64,000 bases of DNA from Fonsecaea monophora (Eukaryota; Ascomycota; Eurotiomycetes; Chaetothyriales; Herpotrichiellaceae), in the NCBI RefSeq assembly GCF_001642475.1, contig NW_019173936.1:62001-126000 (forward strand), written 5' to 3'. Shown one piece after another: positions 22,001 through 33,617 of the stretch (the stretch's first letter is position 1; each line of letters opens with the position of its first letter). The position numbers and the translations under genes were made by a program. The notes under the pieces are model-generated. The model was not told the DNA's origin. It saw only the letters and a list, made by a program, of their open reading frames with translations, and did not search any database.

Positions 22001-23784
22001 GAGCGGGAATGCTTCAACAGCAGCAACATCCAACTCCGGCACCCCAGCCCTCGCCCCTACCACAGCAACAAGCACAACAGCAACCTACACATCAGCAGCA
22101 ACAGCAACAGCAGCAGCAGCAGCAGCAAATGTCACAGCAACAGCAGGCACAACCGCAGCAGCAGCCACCACCACCGCAACAACAACAACAGCCTCCAACG
22201 CAACAAATGCCGCCAAATCTACAACCGAACTCGAACGCTGCCCCCGGACCTATTCCTGCCACAACTCCTCTAAAGGTGCGGCAGGACGGGAATGGTGTAC
22301 AGTGGATAGCTTTCGAGTACTCAAGAGACCGCGTAAAGATGGAGTATACCATCAGGTGTGACGTTGACTCGGTGGATGCTACTATTTTGTCGCAAGAATT
22401 CAAGTCTGAAAATTGCGTCTACCCACGAGCTTGTGTGCCGAAAGAACAGTATAAAGGAAACCGATTGAACTATGAAACAGAATGCAACAATGTGGGTTGG
22501 GCACTCGCAGAGTTGAACCCATGTCTTCGAGGCAAGAGAGGGCTGATCCAAAGGGCGGTGGACAGCTGGAGGAACAGCAATCAAGACCCGCGTTTGCGAA
22601 GTCGTCGTGTTCGGCGACAAGCCAAGATGAACAGGTCCAAGATGACACCCTCGTCCATGGGGAAGCCACCTGGGTCGGGCGGTCCCGTGTCGACAGGGCT
22701 TCCCGGTCCAAACTCAATGGCAGCTCCCCCAACCAGGCCCCCCGGTGCTCTACCCGGCACACAATCTCAGATACTCCATCACACCCAGGATGTGTCTCCT
22801 ACCGGGCATGATAATGTTGGAGGTATGTAAACCCATTAATCAACCCCTCCTAAAAAGGACTCGAACTGGTCCCGGCTAACACTCTTCCAGCTCCCACCTA
22901 TAATCCCGCACAACAAGCGTATCGACAAAATCCTGTAACTCCACAAATGGCGAGTCCCAACGACTTGCGTCAAAGTCATGTTTTCGCAGGTTATCCAAGC
23001 TATCCAGCCTCGCTGGCTCCTTCTCTGGGACCTTCTATGGCACCATCAATGCAGGGAGGTCTCCACCATCTCGGGCGACCGGGCGGGACGGCTGCTATGG
23101 TTTCGAAAGAACAAGAGGAGAAGAACGAGGAAGACAATGCCTTATTCGGAGAGCTGCCTGAAGGCAAAAGACGAAAGTTTATTCTGGTGGAGGATACGCA
23201 GAAAAATGCCCGTGTGCGAGTCAAGGTTACTCTGGATCAAATCGAGATGAGTGAGATCCCGGATTCTTACCGCAAGCGGAACGCTGTTTTTCCTCGTGCA
23301 TACTTCCCGGTTCAGATGCAGACTGGTGCCGAGTCGATTCTGGGGGCGCGTTTCGTCGAAGAAGGGGACGAAGTCGACGGCGGTGTGCCGACGATTGGGA
23401 AAACATCTGTTTCGGTCCCGGCCACGGATGGCGAAGCTGAGGTGTCTGTTCCTCTCATTTCTCGGAGCAAAAGAGACCGGGAAGAGAAGGTCAATGAACT
23501 CGGGTATCGCATGGCTTGGGGACAGGGTCGAGTGTTTTCAAGCAGACCAATCTTCCTTGCTCGAGCCCGTGAGTGCTTCAGAGATTGATATGGCGCTGAA
23601 AATGTTGACGTATCGCACAGTCGACGCCTACCGCAGCAAGCAACGAAGTGCACTCCTCGCATCCGGTGCCGATCCATCACATATCCCAGCTCACCTCGAA
23701 ACTCGACCTGGCAAGCGGCGGTGGCTTGAACGAACCAGAGCCACTACGCAAGCACCGACACCGCCAGCCCCGACCTCGGACTAA
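19053..23784 (+). CDS. medA: MedA-like developmental regulator (five exons, 1.9-kb first intron)
   Basis: Proposed exons are 19053-19394, 21287-21557, 21611-22822, 22891-23568 and 23621-23784. Phases agree at every junction, giving 888 residues. The N-terminal half is His-, Gln-, Ser- and Pro-rich, with a long polyglutamine tract. The conserved core starts near LKVRQDGNGVQWIAFEYSRD, covers NCVYPRACVPKEQYKGNRL and ends in a basic RSRRVRRQAK patch. A second conserved block in exon 4 (KRRKFILVEDTQKNARVRVK, then NAVFPRAYFP) runs into ETRPGKRRWLERT in the last exon. I recognise this two-block architecture as the Medusa/Acr1/Ren1 family that regulates conidiophore development in filamentous ascomycetes. 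The name rests on memory of the family, not alignment. The first exon is the least certain part: translation could start at ATG 21281 instead. ATG 19065 is an alternative start. Confidence 0.75.
19395..21286 (+). other. Proposed 1.9-kb first intron or leader of the MedA-like gene
   Basis: The segment begins GTAAGT and ends CATGCAG, in phase 0 on both sides. At 1892 bp it is over ten times longer than the other introns here. It is strongly pyrimidine-rich on the plus strand, so several frames stay open for hundreds of codons (for example 19409-20359), but their composition is Pro/Ser/Leu-rich low complexity without motifs. Medusa genes are known for long leaders. The alternative is that all of 19053-21286 is 5' UTR carrying upstream ORFs. 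Confidence 0.5.
22091..22172 (+). repeat. Polyglutamine-coding CAG/CAA tract
   Basis: In the third exon of the MedA-like gene a mixed CAG/CAA run encodes an almost uninterrupted polyglutamine stretch, with a proline-rich patch after it. Such tracts are common in fungal transcription regulators and vary in length between strains. Confidence 0.85.
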
Positions 23785-25973
23785 ACAAGTGTTGGTAGCT
23801 CGGCCAAGCATGTCCGCATATTTGTTTTGCGACTTCCGACGAGACTTCCGAGTGCAGATTTTGGGTTGTACATTTTCGTCCGATTTGTCCAAACGATGCG
23901 CTGTATATCGATGTCACCAGCCGAGACACAGACGGTCGCATGCTACACTCCTTGCGCTATGCAATCACACGATACCTGAATTTGCGGTCCATCTAATTCT
24001 CAGCCGCCTCTCCCACGCTTTTCGATTTGCCGCCTTTTTTTCGAGAGTATCGCGACCTACGACCTTTGCACGTCACAGATGAAATTTGATCAAGGGAGGA
24101 CATCTGCAACATTCCTCCTTACATGCCTACTTTGCTTTGGCAGCCCATTATATGGGAACCTTTCGTTTTTGGGAGGGAAATAAAACACATTATGGATACC
24201 CTGGTGCGATTTGCCGCTGTTCTGGTACGTTGTTGGTAGCAGGCGGATGTTGACTTGGTGCTTGTTTTATTGCGGGGGAGTCTACTTAACCAAGCAATGG
24301 CTTCAATGGCGAGTGCATCTTGCCTCGTCACCCCTTCCAGCTATGCATTACGGTTGGGAATGTACTGTGGCTGGAATTGGGAAACGGGATTTGGAACGAT
24401 TTTACAGAGACGGCCGATTTTCTCTTTTGTTACTTGGACATCCAAGTTGGTTCTGCCATGGCCAGAAGCGCGCGCCCATCTACAAAAACGACTGGCCATC
24501 AACGGATCGACTGGTGCATTGTTCAATTCACAGGGTCAACGGCTGCGGGACAAGGACTTTGAAGAGGCAGAGGCTGCCTTTGTTCACTTTGATGTTTTCA
24601 CGATACCTTTTCTTTTCTTTGTTGTCTTGATCACTTTTATATTCACCTGGGTGGATTCATTGGATTTGAGCATTCGGGCCTGGTATGGCCCCGAAGTATG
24701 GAAATTTTGGGAATGAGAATGGCAATGGGAACCGAGTTGGACATTTGGGATATGGTATATATACAAGGAACAGGAAGAAGCGGATAGCGAAAATGGCTGT
24801 ATATGGAGCTTCAAATGGGCAGGATGGATAAGGCAATGCGATGCACAGCACAGCACAGCGATTGCAGGGGACGGACGGACGGAATGGAATGGAAAGGGAA
24901 GGGTCACCACCAACCACTTCAAAATAGGAGGAGGAACTTCCGTCAATCACGGATCTTTATTTGTTTTTCTTTGGCAGGAAATTTCGATGGACCGGCCAGG
25001 CGAGGAACGAGGATGAGGACGTCGAATCTCAAGGAGAGAATGAATGGATATTCTTCTTATCTCTGTCTCTGTCTCTTCCCTCAGCGGTTTTTGCGCCAAA
25101 GTATCTTTTGTTTCGATCTGACAGACGCGCGTGTTTATCGTATTTTTTTGTTTCTTCTCCCCTTTGGCCCCTTCTTCCTCTCGCATCTCTCCCCCTCCCT
25201 CTCTCCCTCTCTTGTCCTATCCTTGTCCCCTATCCCCTGTCCCTGGCATTGATCTATCCTGTGCGATGATGAGGTGTTATGAACGAGGTACGAGGTACGA
25301 TCTAGATAACGGACAGGGATATGCTGTACTGTTCCGAGGACAGTGTGTCTACGGGATAGGCGTTGTACACGTGTGTACAAGTCATTCTTGTACATGCGTC
25401 GCATATTCAAATGGGATGTTCAGATGGGTTTGGTCCAGAAATGGGGAGGTCGACAGAATAGCCCAGATAAAGATACAGTACTATTGTACAGTATCTCTCC
25501 GACCCTCGATACATACCCCTCAGGAGCTCTTCCCATATCGATCGGGTTTCTCCTTTAATATATAAACGATTATATACATCGTGCCACCATGACTGCCTGT
25601 GCACTCCATAAAACAATTGCCACGAAGTGTTGTACATGCCGCCCCTTGACCCTAGTGACTTTTCCCCTTGCATCCAAAGAACGTAGACATGACTTCCTTC
25701 AAGCTCGTATACTGTCCGCATATTCCATTTACCCGTACCCGCTGGCCGTGTTGCTCAGTCTCTTACCCATGGTCACCAGCATGGGGGGCGTCTAGCAACA
25801 TCGCTGCCGACTGTACACATGAAAATGTCCTTCCAACAAAAATGCCGAAAACGCTGCAACACTGATATCATGCAATAAACCGTGTCCAACTCGCGTCAGG
25901 AATGAGGCGTGTTCGTGAAGCGACATGGCTTAAAATCGATTCCCAGATTCAATCGGCCGCCGCCCAAGTTTGA
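23785..25973. other. Intergenic region between convergent genes
   Basis: About 2.2 kb lies between the stops of the MedA-like gene (+) and the glucanase gene (-), unusually long for converging fungal genes. It is T- and C-rich around 25150-25260, with a polypyrimidine run, and has a short repeat of GAGGTAC near 25285. Open frames such as 24255-24716 have erratic composition and no homologue I recognise. Long 3' UTRs or a non-coding RNA are possible. Confidence 0.45.
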
Positions 25974-28231
25974 TCAAGACCCAACCGTCTTGCCGTCGCA
26001 GTCGGGGATCTTCAGGCCTGGCTTCAGGTTCCGGCCTGGGTCCATGAGGCCCCACTTGTCCTCCCACTGTTGGCTGGCAGTATTATAGATGACCTTCCAT
26101 GGTTCATCAAATGCCTCAAACCTGTCGTACTGATGTCAGTCTATAACCGTTACTACTATCCAGAGGGGACGCGACTTACCAAAAGTAGTCGGTGCCGTTT
26201 GCTAATGCTTGACACACCCAATTGTCCATAAAGGTATTCATGCCATCAACGCCTGCAACAGATCCACTCTGCCCGGCCGTACAGGATCCGTCCGTGCCTC
26301 CACAATCTTTACCACCTCCGCTGGGCCAGCCCGTCTCACTGATGAGTTGTTTGACGTTGGGCATTCCCTCAGTCAAGATGACATCGTGATTCTGCCAAAA
26401 ATCCCATGTCCAACTGGCGGCGACTTCTGCCGTGACACCGGCGAAAAAGGGATGGATATTCGACATGACATAATCCACGGCCTGCACAAGCTGAGCATTC
26501 CAATTGTCTCCTAGATCTGATGTGGCAATGGGGAGATCGTAGCCGAGGGACTTGAACTTGGTCCTGACACCGTCCAGCACGTTGATCAGTTCCTGCTCCG
26601 ACTGTGCCTTGTCTTCACCTGCACGATAGAGAGCTTCGTTACCGACAATGACACCTTTGAAGACCGAGTGGTCCTTTGTGTCTGCCAGAATCTTGTACAT
26701 CTGATCCAATTGGCGATCTGTGGTTGTCTGATTGGTGTCAATCCAGACGCCCATCCAGAGTTTCATGTCGCTGAGTTCAAGACGATCAATGGCATGAAGC
26801 ACCATCTCGGTTTGATTGCAGTCAGTACCGTAGAGGCGGACGACATTGGTGAGCTGTGACAAGACGGCCATGTCACGTGTGACATTGTTCTGGGAGGGTG
26901 GGTACGTGAAGCATAGAGGATACTGTGTACCCCAAGGGGTGTAATCCATTCCTGGGAAGACCTTGTGGAGGTCCGGGTTGTTCATGAGAGCCTTAATTTC
27001 GGCCGAATTCTTGTCAAGGTCCCCATTCGCATCAGTGTCTGAGGCTGCATTATTAGTGTCGCCGCTGGACGAGCCGGAACTGCTTGAGCTTTTTGAACCC
27101 AGGACGCCACCCAGAATGCCTGCAACAATGGCGATGACGATAAAAAGGCCAATGGCAACACCCACCCATAACTTCATCTTTCTTTTCCCTCTGGTCTGCT
27201 CTGCCAACCATTCACTTCGCTCGGTTTTAGAAGCTGCACCCACAGCATCATAAGTCCCACTAGGAGTGTGGTTCTTTGATTTGCGGCCAAAGAGACCTCC
27301 TAGGAAGCCAGCGGTTCCTGCAGCGGCTGCAGCGGGGCCAGCGCCTTTTCCAGTGTTTCGGTGGTTTCCAACTGGTGGTATTCCGTCATCACCATCGTCA
27401 AGAATGTTGTTCGGATTGATGTTGGCTTGGTTTATAAAGCTGCCGGGGGTATTTGTCTGGTAGGGGAGATCGTGGTAGCTTGGGTACGATTGTGGTGTTT
27501 GGGAACTGGGGTGATACTCTTCCAAGGGAATACTCCTTCCGGAGTAGGCAGAGGATCTGGGTCCGGGAGAAGGAGAAGGAGTGATGGTGCCTGGGGTTGC
27601 GGCACCATGAGCAAGAGCGAATGTCGAACCATATGAGGCTCGCTCGGGAAGCCGTGACGAGGGCTGTGGTTGTTGGTATGGAGAGTAGGACTGAGGAAAT
27701 GAGCGAGCACTGTCAATACCAGTCTCGTAAGGATATCGATCCCCAGCGCCCTGCGCAACAGGGTCAAATCCCCCTCCTACCCCCCTATTTCCAGGGTGGT
27801 CCATCCCTGCGTTCACGTTCGAGTAGGGATTGTGGCTTTGTGAATCGTCTCTTGAGAGTTTGTTCGGACTAGACCTGTGAGGCGGAGGAGGGGGAGGGCC
27901 GTGGTCGTCGTAGTCTGTAGGTGCTGATCGTCGTGAAAGCGCTCTGGGAGGCGAGGTATCGGCGAGGAGATGTGTGTCTTGAGGGACAGCGCGTCGGGCG
28001 GGGGGATTGGGGAGGAGAGTGCTGTTGATTGCGACTTGGGGAGACAGAGGCGTATCGGGGAGGAGGAGAGATCAAATCTCTTGGTGGGGTCTCATGATAT
28101 GGCGGCTGCTGGTAGGGTTGGTAAGACAGGTGTGGTTGTTCCGATGCCTGGGTCTGAGGCTCCCGTCCATGCGGATTCAAAGTGTTGTCATCTTGGGGCT
28201 CGAAGGAGAAGTTCCTTCCGCCACCCGACAT
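25974..28231 (-). CDS. btgC: Membrane-anchored GH17 glucan endo-1,3-beta-glucosidase, BtgC type (frame broken)
   Basis: The enzyme would cleave cell-wall beta-1,3-glucan outside the plasma membrane, held by a type II anchor. The last exon is 25974-26121, joined by a 58-bp intron (26122-26179) to the main exon, which runs up to ATG 28231. The N-terminal 250 residues are Pro/Tyr/Ser/Gln-rich and cytosolic. A membrane segment ([20 protein letters not shown]) follows a basic KRKMK patch, then a Ser linker. The GH17 domain holds [11 protein letters not shown] (acid/base Glu) and [10 protein letters not shown] (nucleophile Glu). The end is FEAFDEPWK and a [15 protein letters not shown] tail, typical of BtgC. 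Odd point: the ATG frame and the catalytic frame differ by one base. The change must fall between 27869 and 28071, where a GGGGGG run (28000-28005) is the likeliest place. Confidence 0.88.
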
Positions 28232-29020
28232 TCTCGCTCACTGCAACTTCCCGAGAGATGTAGAAAAAGAGGGTCCTCTGTGAACTCCGTATGGTGACAC
28301 CGCAAGCGATACAGGTGGTCCGTGGTAAGAATCAATGCAGCGCTTGTGTCAACTGCCGAGCACGAACGGTTGAGGTATGTCTGGTGATGGAGAAGCGGTT
28401 CAAAATTGGCAACAGATGCACCTTTGAGCCACCTATACTAGAGTAAATCGAGTTGCTGAGCCAGCCTGAAGACGGGCGCAGCGGTCTGCCCGCAGTCTGT
28501 GTTACTTCGCAGTGGTCACTGGTGATGGGGGCGGGCGCAGCCAAACAGAATACGGGGACGGCTCAGCTGAAACAATGACCAGTTAGTGTCAACCGGGGTC
28601 TGAACCGCTGCCAATCATGCGGGAATCGGGGGTTGCAGTGGTCGAAACAAACGTATGGGCAAACAGTGAAGATGCGTCGAGAAGAATAGAACTACAGTGA
28701 AGTTGAGCATTATTGTCATTGATTGAAATCATGTGCATTGATCTGTTGAAGGGGGGAGAGCCAAACTGCGACATGGGGTGGAATCGGTTGCCTTGTGAAC
28801 CATCCAAGACTCCGCCTCAATAAGCTACAAGCGCAGCTCTTACTTGTCCAATCAAGATGTCGAAATTGCTCAAAGCCCCGTGCTCCGCTTCGGACAATAA
28901 ATAACCTTGAATGCCACGGGGGGCATAAGCAAATGGTCCGTGTTGAGCAGACATCTTGTTCCAGCCGCATCCTCCCCCAAGTCCAGCATGTCCTTATTGC
29001 GAGCCTCGAGCCATCACATC
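28232..29020. other. Intergenic region upstream of the glucanase gene
   Basis: No supported gene. The part next to 28231 is the promoter and leader of the glucanase gene on the minus strand; the far end is the 3' flank of the next minus-strand gene. Short open frames on both strands have no motif. Confidence 0.5.
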
Positions 29021-30322
29021 TTAGTCCTGCCCCCCGGCTGCCTTCTCAAGCTGCAATTGTCTGTTGGCTGCTCCAACTCCTGGCCCTTGAATGCCTGCTG
29101 ATGCGCGTGCTGTCCCTCGACGAGTCTCCCCCATTGTCATCTTCTTCTTCGACGCCTTAGCTCCGCGTCTTTTCATTGGTCCACGACGCTTTCGATGAGG
29201 CACGTCAGAGTCGCTGGTTGTGGTTGAGGCCGAGTCTTCGCTTGACGAGAACCTGTCAAGCTCAGACTCGCCATGCTTGCCCGACTCTTGCCCGCCACCC
29301 CTCGTACGCTTCAATTGACCAGGCATTAGTTGATATTGAAGACTAGACAATGATTGCAGGGAGCTGCCGATGGTATTTCCTTGGGGACGCTCGACCAGTC
29401 CGCCGTGTGGGTTGCATAATCCGAGATTCACGAGCTTGGCGATGTCCATGTACTGGAAGACGGCTTTGCACCAAAATGCCTCGTCACGTCGGTACCGACG
29501 GTATTTGACGCTGTGCATGTGGATTTGTTGCTCTTGCCCCCGATCGACCGTGACATCGTGGGTTTGACCGTCGTCATCTTTAGGAGTCTCCTGGTTTTCT
29601 CTCTTCCAGTACAGCTCGGAGCCCACTACGTAATCTTCCAGGACTCTGATGATCTTAACCTCGATCTCTCCTCGCTTGAATTGGGCGGCTTCTCCTAGTT
29701 TATCCTTATCCATTGCGTGTGTGAGGTCCACCAATTCTTGCTCCATTGCCGTGGCTGGGATGTCAGGGTCTGCAGTTGAGATGTTCATGCGGCTCATAAG
29801 AACATCGATCCCCCTCTCTGTAAACACCCATGGGCAGATCGACATATGTGCCCGCTCGCCTTGGTCCGACCTATTCTGAGTTGCAGTATCGTCGAGCAGA
29901 GAGTATCGTCCTGGAAGCAAGCAACCCTTTTCACTGTATTTGCGGCTCTCAGGATTCACCACGACAACGTTCGAGCACTCGGCCTTCTTGTTGCCGTCTA
30001 TATACACGAAAGCGACATAGAGGAATGAAGCTTTTGGATCTGCCGAGGCGCCTGGTGACTCGAGGTTGCCCACGTTCCTGCCGTTGGTCAGCTCAGCTCT
30101 TCGTGTCGAGGGTCTCAGATTATACCTGCTCTGGCCAAGGGGTGCATCGTTCGGTGTGGGGAAGGGGTTTTGCGGTTTGACCCGAATTTGAAAGCTCACG
30201 CCGGTTTTGGCTTGGATTTTGGTGGAAACGATGCTTCGACCCAAAGATCTGGTCCCGTATGTGGCAAATGGCACACCGTCGACACCTTCAACAAGGAATT
30301 CGAAGCCTTGCGTGGTAGGCAT
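29021..30322 (-). CDS. DUF7918-like protein of unknown function
   Basis: A single exon encodes 433 residues. The N-terminal 260 residues look like one folded domain with alternating beta-type segments: FEFLVEGVDGVPFATYGT, VSFQIRV, FLYVAFVYIDG, EVKIIRVLEDYVVGSELYW. This layout resembles the fungal DUF7918 family, whose members begin with a short motif and a GVSF-like strand. The C-terminal third is low complexity: a Ser/Thr/Asp-rich patch and a strongly basic segment (HRKRRGPMKRRGAKASKKK) that could serve as a nuclear localisation signal. DUF7918 genes often come in lineage-specific numbers. No enzyme motif is visible. ATG 30322 opens with a good N-terminus and no upstream exon is evident. Confidence 0.7.
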   Translation of the reverse strand: MPTTQGFEFLVEGVDGVPFATYGTRSLGRSIVSTKIQAKTGVSFQIRVKPQNPFPTPNDAPLGQSRYNLRPSTRRAELTNGRNVGNLESPGASADPKASFLYVAFVYIDGNKKAECSNVVVVNPESRKYSEKGCLLPGRYSLLDDTATQNRSDQGERAHMSICPWVFTERGIDVLMSRMNISTADPDIPATAMEQELVDLTHAMDKDKLGEAAQFKRGEIEVKIIRVLEDYVVGSELYWKRENQETPKDDDGQTHDVTVDRGQEQQIHMHSVKYRRYRRDEAFWCKAVFQYMDIAKLVNLGLCNPHGGLVERPQGNTIGSSLQSLSSLQYQLMPGQLKRTRGGGQESGKHGESELDRFSSSEDSASTTTSDSDVPHRKRRGPMKRRGAKASKKKMTMGETRRGTARASAGIQGPGVGAANRQLQLEKAAGGQD

Positions 30323-30739
30323 GGTTAAGGGGAAGAATTATTTGTGCAGAATGTGGGATGGTCTGTGGTGTTGTGGATCATCTGTGAAAATCACGAAGAG
30401 AAGGTGCTCAGCATGTGAATAGTGAGGCTCGGCAGACAGACGAGCAACGGTTAAACACATTTTAAGACAGATCAGGCGCACTCACTGCCTTTGCGCACGA
30501 CACTAGAGGATAATGCACAGCGTAGACACTCCACTGCTTACTCCCCTGGTCACCGTTGGCAGTCTCTTTCAATGGGCGGCTCGGTCTTTGTCGACAATTG
30601 AAAACACCAAAGTGGCTTTTTCTCCCAAAGACATTCCTTTATCTGTGGCCGCCATTCCTTTCTTCGAGTCGACAAAGAGGAGAAGGCCTGCTCTAGGCTT
30701 GGGTTGGGACTTGTCGAACAAAACATGGCCTGGCACTGC
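30323..30739. other. Short intergenic region
   Basis: This is the promoter of the DUF7918-like gene and the 3' flank of the Spt8 gene, both on the minus strand. Nothing else is visible. Confidence 0.55.
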
Positions 30740-32728
30740 TCATCGACCAGGAGCTATCTCATAGCCCAGAAGGACCTCGGTCGAAGCCCCTTCCCAGCCC
30801 CGGTTGCCTCCAGCAGACAGCATGAATCGACAAGCTGGATCAAGGTACAGGTGTGACACGACCCCAGTTCGATGACCAGGCACGATCAAGAACGGGACGG
30901 TTGATCGTTGGGATTGTGACTCTTTGAGATCATATAATCTTAATATATCATACGAAGCGCATATTAGGTGGCGACCATTAGGCATAGCCTTGACTGATGT
31001 GACGGCACCACTTCCATTTGGAAATCGAAAAACTCGTTCGGGTCCTTTGAGCCCTTTCCGTAGGTCGTACTCCTCGACAGTGTTGTTGCGCCGTCCTGCG
31101 TATATGAAGTTGCCGTCAGGAGACCAACACGCGCTCAGACACCAAGGAGGTGTATTCCGTGGCAGAATACGCGCAACGGGCTTGGGTTGTCTTCGATCCC
31201 AGACGCGGATCGCCCCATCAATAGACGTCGCGAGGAAAGTAGAGTCAGATGTATTCGGGACCTCACTATCCTGGTGATCGTTCTGGTTATCATCCTGCTT
31301 TTCGAGATCTTCTGCATGTGGCAAGCCATTGATAAGCGGCTGCTCAGCGGTATCGAGGGCGCCATTAGGGACTTGCGGCGTGGGTTCTGGTGCAGTTGAC
31401 GAGAGATTCGAGTCCTCTTGGGTAGGAGCTGGGACTTCTTGAGCAGCTGGATCCACGGAGTCCAACATTGGATGGTCAACGAGTTCTTCGGGTTGTGGAC
31501 CATTTGCAATTGCACGCGCCATTTCATCATCCTCTTCGCCGAAGGCACCACTGAGGTCACTACCATTGCCCATGACTCCACCAGCCCCGCCTCCAAAGAG
31601 GTCATCATCGTCATCCCCGAACAGAGAATCTGGAGTCGCAACTGTGGGATGTTCTTGAGTTTCAACACCGGCTGGCTCGTTTTTGACACCGTTGGCAAGG
31701 GGTTTACTATCGTTGGAGGAGAGTGTGCCATTAGTGACAATGACTTCTCCTGATTCGGCTGGGACAGGTACCGACGACAGCGGACGAGATTCAATGGAAG
31801 ATATCTGGCTGGCACTAGCGGCGAATGTGGTCCGCACCTGGCCCGTGTTTAAGTCCCAATCCAAGACTGTTTTATCCCAACTCCCGGATAGTACACTTTT
31901 TTCATCCGAGGAGAGTGTCAGGACTGAGACAGCGGACGTGTGTTTCTGCAGCAACGTGATCTCTCTGCCTTCGTCGTGTCTGATTGACTGTAACCTAATG
32001 GGACCTGATGCAGTACCGGATAGGAGCCATAGTGCTTGACTATGGCAAGCAAGGGAGTATACCGGCGACAAGGTGCGGGTGGTAGTTGGGCGAGCGTCCC
32101 AGTTCTCCCAGTATGTCATCAGGACCCCAGCTTTTACCACACTGTCGACAAAGGGATGCCGTTGAGCTACCGTAAGAGCAAGCTTGAAGTTGACCGAATC
32201 AACCCAGTTGAATTTGCGGATATAACCATCGGAGCCCCCAGTGAACACCCATCGCATATCTGCAGTAGTGGTGACGGCGTTGATAGATGTGCTGTGAGGA
32301 GCGGCGATGGTTGGGACAATATCATAGGTCAAGGCCTCGAGATATTCAGGGGAGATATTTGAGGCTGTTGCAGCTCCTCGGGAAGAGTCAATCTGCGTGG
32401 ACGAAGGTTGTTGAGTGTCCTCTTGTGTTGCATTCTGCTCGCCAGAGGTGTCCTCGTTGTCGGATTGTTCAGACTGGCTTTCCGCATCTTCGTCGTCATC
32501 ACCATCACCATCGCCCTCGGCCTCCGCTTCAGCGTCACCGTCGGCGTCACCATCTAGTTCTCCATCCCCGTCCCCATCGGCGTCCACATCTTGATCGCCG
32601 TCGCCGTCACCCTCGGCATCTCCATCCGCATCATCCAGATCTTGCATGGTCTCATCATTGTCGTTGTCGTTGTCGTTGTCGAAACTTCCGTCCTGTGATC
32701 GGTCATCATCCTCGTCGAATGTGGGCAT
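30740..32728 (-). CDS. spt8: SAGA complex subunit Spt8 (WD40 protein)
   Basis: The single-exon, 662-residue protein is the WD40 subunit of the SAGA co-activator that helps recruit TATA-binding protein in the nucleus. The first 120 residues are an extreme acidic tract of Asp/Glu with Gly and Asn, ending in a Gln/Thr-rich patch. The conserved region starts at ISPEYLEALTYDIVPTIAAP and continues into the first WD repeats (WVFTGGSDGYIRKFNWVD), typical of Spt8. Further repeats include SVLTLSSDEKSVLSGSWDKT and TFLATSIDGAIRVWDRRQPKP. The repeats are split by a long acidic, Pro-rich insertion of about 150 residues, also usual in fungal Spt8. ATG 32728 directly opens the acidic tract. The gene lies head to head with the helicase gene starting at 33618. 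Confidence 0.9.
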   Translation of the reverse strand: MPTFDEDDDRSQDGSFDNDNDNDNDETMQDLDDADGDAEGDGDGDQDVDADGDGDGELDGDADGDAEAEAEGDGDGDDDEDAESQSEQSDNEDTSGEQNATQEDTQQPSSTQIDSSRGAATASNISPEYLEALTYDIVPTIAAPHSTSINAVTTTADMRWVFTGGSDGYIRKFNWVDSVNFKLALTVAQRHPFVDSVVKAGVLMTYWENWDARPTTTRTLSPVYSLACHSQALWLLSGTASGPIRLQSIRHDEGREITLLQKHTSAVSVLTLSSDEKSVLSGSWDKTVLDWDLNTGQVRTTFAASASQISSIESRPLSSVPVPAESGEVIVTNGTLSSNDSKPLANGVKNEPAGVETQEHPTVATPDSLFGDDDDDLFGGGAGGVMGNGSDLSGAFGEEDDEMARAIANGPQPEELVDHPMLDSVDPAAQEVPAPTQEDSNLSSTAPEPTPQVPNGALDTAEQPLINGLPHAEDLEKQDDNQNDHQDSEVPNTSDSTFLATSIDGAIRVWDRRQPKPVARILPRNTPPWCLSACWSPDGNFIYAGRRNNTVEEYDLRKGLKGPERVFRFPNGSGAVTSVKAMPNGRHLICASYDILRLYDLKESQSQRSTVPFLIVPGHRTGVVSHLYLDPACRFMLSAGGNRGWEGASTEVLLGYEIAPGR

Positions 32729-33617
32729 TATGCTGGCTCATAGTCTGGATATGGGAGCGTACAGCAGCTAGATGATGCTGAGTATCTCAAATGACGACAG
32801 GCAAAGTGTATATATAGATCGAAAGGAACCGATCTTGAAATCGGTGGTTGTGAGAATGAATCCCAGACAGCGACTGGATCAAAAGTAACGATTCCCACCA
32901 TTCCCTCCAAGGTTTAGCGTCTTCGGAGTACAAGATTATCCGATCCGGCATATCCTGAAGCAAGCAAAATAGCCGACATTGAAATAACTTGCTCTGTCTA
33001 CCTTGTCCTCCCTTACCTTGGGCCTCTTGTCGTTTAATAATATCATGTCTCATTGGTTGTCTGTCGATGATCTGGACCATTGCCAGGTTTTTCGGGCTGA
33101 GTATGTAAGCATCCCAGGCAGGTACTACAGTAGTGCTAAGACTCCTTTTGGCGTCCAGCCTCAGCCTGATGCTTGTGTAACTTGATTCTTACTGCTCTCC
33201 GCCTGACAGATTATATGCCTATTTCAGTTATTTTGTTGTTATAGACGAGATACTTTCAGTGACCATCACGACGCAAGCTTCTCTCTTGACAGCTACTGGA
33301 CACGGTTGGCTGATTAGACGTCTGGGTTGGTTCCTTCTTCCAACCACTAGCATGAAACCTCTCTGCCAAAGTGTCGCGTACTTTGGGACTCCCAAATGCT
33401 GAACAGGTCTTAGACTGCCTCTTACCTGCGAATTGAGCTGACTCCAAACCTGCCTGCACAAATTGTTAACACAAGTACTTTTCATTGCACGTCTGCCTCT
33501 GGATCTGTGTCTTCGCCACTGTCCGCCAGCCGCCTCGTTCTACCACCAGCTATTCATGTGAACCACCAGACACTGGTCCCGTCACCTTTCAGCCTCGTTT
33601 GCAGCATCCAGACCGCC
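32729..33617. promoter_or_regulatory. Divergent promoter region of spt8 and the helicase gene
   Basis: These 889 bp separate two divergent start codons and must contain both promoters. I find no long ORF and no clear named binding site. A minor open frame around 33228-33485 on the minus strand lacks features. Confidence 0.55.

Noticed and set aside
21534..22361. 275-codon frame overlapping the MedA-like gene
   Set aside because: It is a shifted reading of the CAG/CAA-rich coding exon; the Ala/Thr-rich end is the polyglutamine tract read out of frame.
24255..24716. 153-codon frame with a hydrophobic end
   Set aside because: Three plus-strand frames are open here, none has a family motif, and the position fits a 3' UTR of the MedA-like gene.
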